Shown here: positions 58,274-64,000 of the stretch, one piece after another
Layout of the letters: every line of letters starts with the position of its first letter
Position numbering within the stretch: the stretch's first letter is position 1
Assembly (NCBI RefSeq): GCF_024296925.1
Contig: NZ_CP101125.1
Span: forward strand, 2,420,501 to 2,484,500
Length of the DNA: 64,000 nt
Source: Pseudomonas nunensis
GTDB taxonomy: Bacteria; Pseudomonadota; Gammaproteobacteria; Pseudomonadales; Pseudomonadaceae
Direction of reading: 5' to 3'
Translations under genes and position numbers: made by a program
The notes under the pieces: model-generated
Told to the model about the DNA's origin: nothing
Databases searched by the model: none
What the model saw: the letters and a program-made list of their open reading frames with translations, nothing else

Positions 58274-60100
58274 ATGGAAAAAATAATCAGTCGAGAAAAA
58301 GTTTTATACCAAGGCAGAATATGCGAGTACGCTCGTTCGGTTTCAGTTGATAAAGTCCAGATTTACGACATAACCAATAGGAAATACGAGGTCGTAGAGG
58401 TTGCCGAACTGCAATCGATTTCACAGGATTCGATCATCCCTGATATCAACAAAAAAGAAATCAATCGGGATGAAGAAGAACTCTCTGCAGAAATGGATGA
58501 AGCAAAGCGTAGGTTTGACGTGATTAGGCAGTGCATGGCAGAGGGAGGCACCTTAAAAGAGATAGTAGTAAAGGTAAAAACACGCTTGGAGTTGAGTCAG
58601 CCTTATTGCTACCGATTAGTGGGAAACTACGATGTCAATGCTGGTCCTGGATCCTTGATGCGTTTCAAGCGAGGCCAGAAAAGGGGGGCGCGCAGATTGA
58701 GCCAAGTGATCGAATCAATCATCCTTGACTGCATAAAAACTGAGTGGAAAGGCCCAGGCGCTGATAGAAAAAAAGTTCATAAAGCAGTTAAAGAGATGTG
58801 CCATGCCGCCCATCTCCCCACTCCTTGTGTCAACACAGTGGCCAAGAGAATTAACAGAGAAAAAAGCGCGAGGGAGTTGACGCGCTTAAAGTCAGGGAGA
58901 AAGGCAGCAGACGATAAGTACGCCGCCAGGTCGAAACAGATCAAACTTAAAGTACCGCTTGAGTTTTGGCAGATGGACCATACAGTCGTCGATTGTATTA
59001 TTGTGGATGAAAAAAACAGGAAGCCATTGTGCCGTCCCTGGGTGACATTGATTATAGACGTCTTTACAAGAGTGGTCATGGGCTATTATTTGTCCATTCA
59101 TGCGCCTAACTCACTGAATGTTGCGATGGCCATTATGCATGCTGTGATGCCCAAGCGTGACTGGCTCAAAAGCCTTGGCGTAGACGATATTGCTTACCCT
59201 TATTATGGAAAGCCCCACGCTATTGGCATGGATAACGCAAAAGAGTTTAAGTCTAAGAGTTACCGTTATGCAGCAAACAAACACCGTATTGACCTGCACT
59301 GGAGGCCGCCAAGAACACCTCATTGGGGAGGACATATAGAGCGACTAAATGGGGTGCTGCAGATGGGTTATGTAAAATATTTACCCGGTGCAACCTTGTC
59401 TAACGTGGTTTTGCGTGGAGACTACGACAGTGAAAAAGAAGCAGCCATGACGTTTTCGGAGTTTAATGTTTGGTTTGCACGCTCATTAAATATATATCAC
59501 TTGGAAGAGCACCGGATGCTGGGCATGAGCCCGCATGAAAAATGGCTTGAGTATTATACCGAGGCTACCGGGGTGTTGAGTCATCCACCGTTACTCAGTG
59601 ACGCCTTCGAGTTTTTTATAGATTTTCTTCCGGAAGTACCGCGCACTATTTCCCACTCCGGGTTAGTGTTGAACAAAATCTGGTACTGGTCCGACGACTT
59701 CAAGCCGTTAGTGGGGAATAAAGAAAGCTATGTCGTCAAGTACAATCCCCTGTCGCTGCGGCAAGTGTGGGTCCGTGATGGCGAGGGTCGATACATGCAG
59801 GCTCCTTATTCAGATGTGGGTTTGCCGGATATTACTTTGCAAGAACTTAGGCTTATACGGGAGAAAGGCAAGCCGCCACCTAAGAGTGAAGCGGAAATAT
59901 TTGAAAAAATTCGAGCTAACCGTGAGCTCGTTAATAGTGCAGTGAATGCGACCAAAAGGCTCAGAAAAGTCGTGGAGACATCGAGACTGCCAACTGGCAT
60001 GCCCATTGAACAAATGCTGGAAAAGCAAAAGCATACCAAGCACCCCAATGAATGTCTCAACTATAGCGCACCGGTTATTCCTTATCAGCCGGAAGAGTAA
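58274..60100 (+). CDS. tniA: TniA/TnsB-type DDE transposase
   Basis: A 608-residue transposase of the Tn7/Tn5053 (rve + Mu-C) group. Catalytic residues are visible as D~235 (WQMDHTVVD), D~320 (GMDNAKEF) and E~356 (GGHIERLNG). An N-terminal region with HTH-type segments (about 80-200) and a C-terminal beta-barrel/tail (PLSLRQVWVRDGEGRYM) complete the fold. ATG at 58274 with GAGGTG 5 bases upstream; a GTG lies two codons earlier. It heads a plus-strand three-gene module with TniB and TniQ. GC content is well below the core genome. Confidence 0.93.
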   Translation: MEKIISREKVLYQGRICEYARSVSVDKVQIYDITNRKYEVVEVAELQSISQDSIIPDINKKEINRDEEELSAEMDEAKRRFDVIRQCMAEGGTLKEIVVKVKTRLELSQPYCYRLVGNYDVNAGPGSLMRFKRGQKRGARRLSQVIESIILDCIKTEWKGPGADRKKVHKAVKEMCHAAHLPTPCVNTVAKRINREKSARELTRLKSGRKAADDKYAARSKQIKLKVPLEFWQMDHTVVDCIIVDEKNRKPLCRPWVTLIIDVFTRVVMGYYLSIHAPNSLNVAMAIMHAVMPKRDWLKSLGVDDIAYPYYGKPHAIGMDNAKEFKSKSYRYAANKHRIDLHWRPPRTPHWGGHIERLNGVLQMGYVKYLPGATLSNVVLRGDYDSEKEAAMTFSEFNVWFARSLNIYHLEEHRMLGMSPHEKWLEYYTEATGVLSHPPLLSDAFEFFIDFLPEVPRTISHSGLVLNKIWYWSDDFKPLVGNKESYVVKYNPLSLRQVWVRDGEGRYMQAPYSDVGLPDITLQELRLIREKGKPPPKSEAEIFEKIRANRELVNSAVNATKRLRKVVETSRLPTGMPIEQMLEKQKHTKHPNECLNYSAPVIPYQPEE

Positions 60101-60123
60101 CTTATTCCTTTTGGAGATAAGCA

Positions 60124-60981
60124 ATGGATGATCACATTGCCGAGTATCGTAGAGGGTTGATGGCACTGCCAGACGTAGCTCGTACGATTGCACTGTACGA
60201 AGACGTGTGGGTGCCCTATGCAAAGTGGAACAGTATTCGCAACGCGGTAGAAACTGTTTTAAGAATGCCGCCCAAAAATCAGGCTTTGTGTTTGTTGATT
60301 TCGGGAGTTTCCGGGATGGGCAAGAGCGCCATGGTCGACCGATTGAATCGTCATTATGGACTGAAAGTTGGCGTTAATGCCCCCTGTATGGTCTCGATGG
60401 AGCTTAAGGCGGATGTCAATTTTAAAAATTTCAAAAAGCAATTGTTCTCGACGCTGACCGCGGGCATGAGCTTGTCCGATAACAATATGACCGATGAGTT
60501 AATGCTGGGGGCAGTAAGAGCCCTTAATATTCGTGCCATTGGAATTGATGAAATAAATAACCTAACCCTGACCACGCGCTCAGATGTTAGTAGAAGCTTG
60601 GCGCATCTAAAAACGATGGGAGGAAGTCCTTTTCATCTTTCGGTGATAGCCTTAGGGAGTGACCGAGCGCAAAATGCCTTAGCCTCGGAAAAGTCACTAC
60701 TACGCCGGTTTGACATTTTTACATTGGATCGCTGGGTTGAAAATGCAGAGTTTCGATCTTGGCTAGCAGGATATGAGGCAACACTCCCACTCCGAAATCT
60801 ATCGAACTTGACCGCAGAAAAGGAAATTCAGTTTATTTTGGAGTGCACCAAGGGAAATACCGATGGAATCGTTAAGCTCATTCAGCGAGCAGCGGCGTGG
60901 TCGATCGTTGAAGGAACAGAGGCTGTTAACCTTGAAATGCTAAAACTCGGATGGGCTACGATGCCCCCCGTATCGAAGTGA
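60124..60981 (+). CDS. tniB: TniB/TnsC-type AAA+ ATPase transposition regulator
   Basis: A 285-residue AAA+ protein with Walker A GVSGMGKS (about 61-68) and Walker B IRAIGIDEIN (about 136-145, D142 E143). The sensor-like SVIALGSDRAQNAL and LLRRFDIFTLDRW (arginine-finger type) follow. In the family it activates TniA at chosen target sites. GGAG lies 8 bases before the ATG, 23 bases after the transposase stop. Its TGA overlaps the TniQ ATG. Confidence 0.92.
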   Translation: MDDHIAEYRRGLMALPDVARTIALYEDVWVPYAKWNSIRNAVETVLRMPPKNQALCLLISGVSGMGKSAMVDRLNRHYGLKVGVNAPCMVSMELKADVNFKNFKKQLFSTLTAGMSLSDNNMTDELMLGAVRALNIRAIGIDEINNLTLTTRSDVSRSLAHLKTMGGSPFHLSVIALGSDRAQNALASEKSLLRRFDIFTLDRWVENAEFRSWLAGYEATLPLRNLSNLTAEKEIQFILECTKGNTDGIVKLIQRAAAWSIVEGTEAVNLEMLKLGWATMPPVSK

Positions 60982-62051
60982 TGAATAATCTTTACTGCAA
61001 CGAATCTATGCTGTCATGGGTATTTCGGCAAATAAACAAAAATTGCCTGTCCGAGGATAAGGTTCGAGTCATAAAAAAAATTGTCGAAGCCGAAATGGAA
61101 AGGTGTGCCAACGGGGCTTCGAAACTCTATGAAATTGATCCAGCCAAATTACGGGGACTGTTACTGATGCCCAGCGAGTCGTATCGCACGCAGTATGAGT
61201 CGTTCTGGCCAATCGTCCCATTCTACAACCGAACCAGTTACTGCCCACACTGCTTGATGGAGGATATGCAGACCATCCATGAATGTTACTGGCGGTGTGA
61301 CTGGGAGCATTATTGGTATGTTATTTGTATGCGTCACGGTAGGCGCATGGTGGATATTCCGAATGCTAATTATACTTTTGAGACCCTGGGTAATAAATTC
61401 GGCGACGCGTTTGCTGATACTTTAAAAGGTTCTTCAATTGATCAGCAGAGGCTCACGCATCCTTCGCATGGCGACCTACGGCCTTGGTCCTGGTATCGCG
61501 GGTCGCAGGAGTCTGACGAGACGAAACCAATAGCGCTGTTTAAGTTGGCCATTAGCAGCCTGGCGCTCATACTGCAGCGACTTGTGGTGAACCATTTAAA
61601 TGGTTCAGAAGTTAAGTTTGGCTGTTTGCCTGTTATCCAGGATCTTATGAGATTAGCGATGCGTCCTACTACCGAATTTTGCGACTCGTTTCCCATCGCG
61701 CACCTAATTTCTCAGCGTCTCGGGCTGAAAAAATACGGAAAAACCAAATGGATCGATATTGGCGCAGATGAGTTTTTAAAGCGAGCGGACCGGTATTCGT
61801 CCGTATGGATACGACTCATTGCGATGGCTGTTACTTGCTATGTTTTGAAACTGGAGCGTTCGAACTACTGGTGGGTGCAGCTGGTACAGAGTTGCTGCGA
61901 GCTTGGTCATACTCTTCCTGACAGTCCGGAACAGGTGTATCGGAGTTTGGTGGGTGGCAGTTATTGGGGGCTTCGAGAATGGTTTGAATTACGACACGGC
62001 ACGGGACCTGGATTTCGTGCCTTGTTTGGGGATCGGATGTACGGCATCTAG
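60981..62051 (+). CDS. tniQ: TniQ/TnsD-family targeting protein
   Basis: A 356-residue TniQ-domain protein. The N-terminal NESMLSWVFRQINKNCL matches the family opening. A zinc-ribbon follows: C88-x2-C91 (YCPHCLMED) and C116-x2-H119 (VICMRHGRR) in this numbering. The ~200-residue remainder is unlike anything I recognise. The ATG at 60981-60983 overlaps the tniB stop (TGATG); an earlier in-frame ATG at 60951 exists but lies inside tniB. TniQ/TnsD proteins choose the target, so the C-terminal part probably reads the insertion site. Confidence 0.87.
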   Translation: MNNLYCNESMLSWVFRQINKNCLSEDKVRVIKKIVEAEMERCANGASKLYEIDPAKLRGLLLMPSESYRTQYESFWPIVPFYNRTSYCPHCLMEDMQTIHECYWRCDWEHYWYVICMRHGRRMVDIPNANYTFETLGNKFGDAFADTLKGSSIDQQRLTHPSHGDLRPWSWYRGSQESDETKPIALFKLAISSLALILQRLVVNHLNGSEVKFGCLPVIQDLMRLAMRPTTEFCDSFPIAHLISQRLGLKKYGKTKWIDIGADEFLKRADRYSSVWIRLIAMAVTCYVLKLERSNYWWVQLVQSCCELGHTLPDSPEQVYRSLVGGSYWGLREWFELRHGTGPGFRALFGDRMYGI

Positions 62052-62124
62052 CAAGAGTTTAAAGCGACTGAGGCAACTCGCTGGGATGCGTAAAAGCGCC
62101 CCCTGAGTGCCATGAGATCACGTG

Positions 62125-62565
62125 CTACTCCAGTTGCGGAGCTGAATAAATGCATTGCGGCAAAGCACCCGTCTGATCGATGGTTTTACGACAAAACAGG
62201 TCGTAGGTTTTACCATGTTCTACGGTCAGGCGAACGTGGGGCTGTCCTGAGGGTTCGTCTGGCACGGTGTTGATGGCCAATACGTGCTCCATGCGCCAAT
62301 GTGCCGATGCATTCATACGCGGCGGGGTCATAACCATCACCGAACACACCGAGCCGAACGGCGAGACTTCATTGAGCACTCGCTCCAGGTACTCCACGTC
62401 GGAGACCAGCAGGGTGCGACCGAACTCCATTTCTTCTTCTGTCATCTTGATGCACACATGAAACCAGGGATTTTCTAGGTCCTGTTCGACCACTGCCCAT
62501 CGTTTGATTTTGAGGTCAAAGGGTAGAGGTGGATGGAGTTCTGCACTTGGCTGAGTAAAAAACAT
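62125..62565 (-). CDS. Hypothetical protein, function not recognised
   Basis: A 146-residue soluble protein with no signal peptide or membrane helix. Its middle (TEEEMEFGRTLLVSDVEYLERVLNEV) is helical, and the rest looks like beta strands (HVLAINTVPDEPSGQPHVRLTVEHGKTYDLFCRKTI). It is transcribed toward the tniQ gene and away from the XRE gene at 62652, with an 86-base divergent gap. Probably part of the mobile region. No name can be given. Confidence 0.65.
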   Translation of the reverse strand: MFFTQPSAELHPPLPFDLKIKRWAVVEQDLENPWFHVCIKMTEEEMEFGRTLLVSDVEYLERVLNEVSPFGSVCSVMVMTPPRMNASAHWRMEHVLAINTVPDEPSGQPHVRLTVEHGKTYDLFCRKTIDQTGALPQCIYSAPQLE

Positions 62566-62651
62566 CGTGGCGCCCTCATAAAACGAATCCTATAGATTGT
62601 AGCCCTAAAGTATTCAAAAAGGCTTCATCGTTCCTTTTGTGAGCGATACAA

Positions 62652-62927
62652 ATGGAACTGAAACAGGCCTTTGGGACGGCGTTAAAAGCGCGGCGGCTGG
62701 AGCGTAAGCTGACGCAAGAAGATTTTTCCGACGTGAGCAGCCGAACTTACCTCAGCACCCTGGAGCGGGGAAAGAAATGCCCCACACTTGAGAAGGTAGT
62801 GGAGTTGGCTTCTGTCCTGCAGGTTCATCCGCTAACGTTGATCGCTGAAAGCTTCCTGGCCCTTGAGCCAGACCAGACGCTGGAGGCATTGCTGGAGGTC
62901 GTCCAGCGTGAAGCGCAACAGGCCTGA
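62652..62927 (+). CDS. XRE-family transcriptional regulator (small)
   Basis: A 91-residue HTH_3 protein: FGTALKARRLERKLTQEDFSDVSSRTYLSTLERGKKCPTLEKVVELASVLQVHPLTLI covers helices 1-5 of the lambda-repressor fold (about 7-64), followed by a short helical tail. No C-terminal sensing domain. Divergent from the unknown gene at 62125; a control-protein or excision-regulator role is likely. The gap has CTATAG-type short symmetry at 62590 but no clear operator. Confidence 0.85.
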   Translation: MELKQAFGTALKARRLERKLTQEDFSDVSSRTYLSTLERGKKCPTLEKVVELASVLQVHPLTLIAESFLALEPDQTLEALLEVVQREAQQA

Positions 62928-63262
62928 GCTTATCGGTGCGCCGATCGTGAACCGATGTCCCTCGAGGGTTTGACCGCTCCCAGTCGCCGTGACCAAGGGT
63001 GGCGTATGGGCGCTGGGTCAAGCCGCTCAAACGGGAAAAGGGCTGAGGGGTGCGCGGTTTTCGTTGCACGCACGCGATTAAGGGCTCGCACGGCCCAGCG
63101 CGGCCTTGCCGTAGGCAGCGTTAGTGCCCGCTGATGGCAAGGCCTCCCCGGCAGCGCACTCACAACAAAGCATCCGCCCGGTAATGCCGCCGAATCCCGA
63201 GAGTGTCATTCATCGCCTGAATCGGCTTCGGTAGCTACAGCTTTTGGCGAGTTGCCTTCGGT
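62928..63262. other. 335-base GC-rich gap before the recombinase stop
   Basis: No gene is recognised. Composition is much higher in GC than the tni region, which suggests a joint or recombination site. It contains the nested hairpin at 63102-63144. Confidence 0.55.
63102..63144. repeat. Nested hairpin near the recombinase gene
   Basis: GGCCTTGCC (63102-63110) and GGCAAGGCC (63136-63144) are perfect 9-base arms. Inside, CAGCG (63116-63120) pairs with CGCTG (63129-63133) around TTAGTGCC. It lies 119 bases after the recombinase stop and 175 bases after the XRE stop. No T run follows on either strand, so it is unlikely to be a simple terminator; a recombinase core or fold-recognition site is possible. 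Confidence 0.55.
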
Positions 63263-64000
63263 TTATGGCTCTCCATCCTCCAACAGTGAGGTGGCGCGAC
63301 TGCTGAGCAACGCCCCCGCCTGGAAGTAGCCCATCACCGTGGTCACGCTGCGGTGTTCGGTCATGGCCATCACTTCACCGAGCGGCACGCCCTGACGACC
63401 AGCTTCGGTGACAAACCCCGAACGCAGGCTGTGCGCTGCCCAATCGCCTTCAAGTCCGGCCAATTGCGCCCGGCGCTGGACAATGCGCGCCACCTGGTCG
63501 CTCGACAGGCCATCAGCGCTGACCTTGCCACCTTTATACAGGCGGCGAAACAGCGGTCCAGCAACCGCCGGCGCCGCCGCCAGCCAGGCCGCCAGCGCTG
63601 CTGCGGCCGGGCCGCGCAGCGGCTTCTCCCGACGCACGCCGCCGGTGTCGGTCTTGGTCGTGCCCAGAGCGTACAGCCAGGTGTCGGCATCCAGTTGGCG
63701 CACATCATTGACTTGCAGGCCGACCACTTCCGAACGGCGCCGGCCGCCGCCGCTCCAGGCCAGCAGGAGCAGGGCGCGATCACGCACGCCACGCATACCG
63801 TCGGTGCAGGTGGCGAGCAGCGCCTGCAACGGCTCGCGCACGATCGCGGTCTTTTTGCGCACGTTCACGCCCTGGCGTGACTGGGTCTTGCGCGCGTCAC
63901 GGAGCAGGGTCTTCAGCGCTGACGCTTCGCATGGACTGTCCCAGCCATTGATCCGATGCCATTTACCCAGCACGGCCAGGCGGTGACTGACCGTGTTGAA
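63263..64000 (-). CDS. Tyrosine recombinase/integrase (partial, N-terminus outside window)
   Basis: Phage-integrase family enzyme. The frame is open through base 64000 (the last visible codons read FNTVSHRLAVLGKWHR), so the N-terminus lies outside; about 245 residues are visible. Catalytic elements are GGGRRRSEV (Arg), TTKTD (Lys), HSLRSGF (His, Arg), TEHRS (His) and VMGYFQAG (Tyr). It differs from the recombinase at 35034. It likely mobilises an element that includes, or lies to the right of, the XRE-tni region. Confidence 0.88.
   Translation of the reverse strand, partial: FNTVSHRLAVLGKWHRINGWDSPCEASALKTLLRDARKTQSRQGVNVRKKTAIVREPLQALLATCTDGMRGVRDRALLLLAWSGGGRRRSEVVGLQVNDVRQLDADTWLYALGTTKTDTGGVRREKPLRGPAAAALAAWLAAAPAVAGPLFRRLYKGGKVSADGLSSDQVARIVQRRAQLAGLEGDWAAHSLRSGFVTEAGRQGVPLGEVMAMTEHRSVTTVMGYFQAGALLSSRATSLLEDGEP

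Noticed and set aside
58274..62051. CRISPR-associated transposon
   Set aside because: TniA, TniB and TniQ homologues occur but no cas gene or repeat array was seen in the window.
57830..62650. Transposon terminal inverted repeats
   Set aside because: Several short partial matches (for example GCGTTTTTA versus GCGCTTTTA) were compared by eye but none was long or paired convincingly enough to call.
63102..63144. Integron attC site
   Set aside because: The hairpin lacks the GTTRRRY/RYYYAAC core pair and the neighbouring recombinase has no visible IntI-specific feature; no cassette array follows.

Overview
The window looks like a chromosome segment of a fluorescent-group Pseudomonas. Most of it is GC-rich with tight operons. 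It holds the Pseudomonas-type gene sets efeUOB, arnBCADTEF-ugd, pqi and puu/spu polyamine genes, and many copies of the short palindromic REP elements (core close to GTGGGAGCGGGCTTGCTCGCGAA) typical of this group. No rRNA, tRNA or CRISPR array was seen.

Layout. 1-3.1 kb: iron uptake efeUOB (efeB cut by the window edge) behind a good Fur box. 3.5-13 kb: branched-chain acyl-CoA catabolism. An AraC regulator precedes a plus-strand acyl-CoA synthetase, a 2-methyl-3-hydroxybutyryl-CoA dehydrogenase-like SDR, a thiolase, an acyl-CoA dehydrogenase and an enoyl-CoA hydratase. They face a minus-strand acyl-CoA dehydrogenase plus 3-hydroxyisobutyryl-CoA hydrolase. Together these supply most steps of isoleucine and valine breakdown. 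13.2-15.3 kb: an HPP-family membrane protein and an MFS transporter. 15.4-24.2 kb: an unusual catabolic operon with an amino-acid type ABC transporter, an argininosuccinate-lyase homologue, two tandem NodB-fold amidohydrolases and an MmgE/PrpD protein, divergent from a LysR regulator. Its substrate is unknown; an aminopolycarboxylate such as iminodisuccinate is one hypothesis.

24.3-34.7 kb: the complete lipid A L-Ara4N operon arnBCADTEF-ugd, translationally coupled throughout, with an extra GT39-type membrane glycosyltransferase overlapping ugd. 35-36 kb: a stand-alone tyrosine recombinase. 36-39.7 kb: a ferric-iron ABC transporter (FbpABC type). 40-44.2 kb: a second lipid A/LPS block with another GT39 protein, a second full-length ArnT and a histidine phosphatase. 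44.5-47.9 kb: a pqi (MCE) lipid-transport operon with a split pqiA. 48.2-53.1 kb: polyamine uptake and gamma-glutamylation (PuuB-PotF-PuuA) with an AraC regulator.

53.2-64 kb is an accessory region. It is AT-richer from about 56 kb and has no REP elements. It carries a xaxAB-type binary alpha-pore-forming toxin with a structured leader, a gene broken by (or read through) a frameshift at an A7 run, a KfrA-like coiled-coil DNA-binding protein, a TniA-TniB-TniQ transposition module with no visible resolvase or cargo, a small unknown gene, an XRE regulator, and a tyrosine recombinase running off the window end next to a large nested hairpin. This is the part most likely to hold something new, together with the 15-24 kb catabolic operon.
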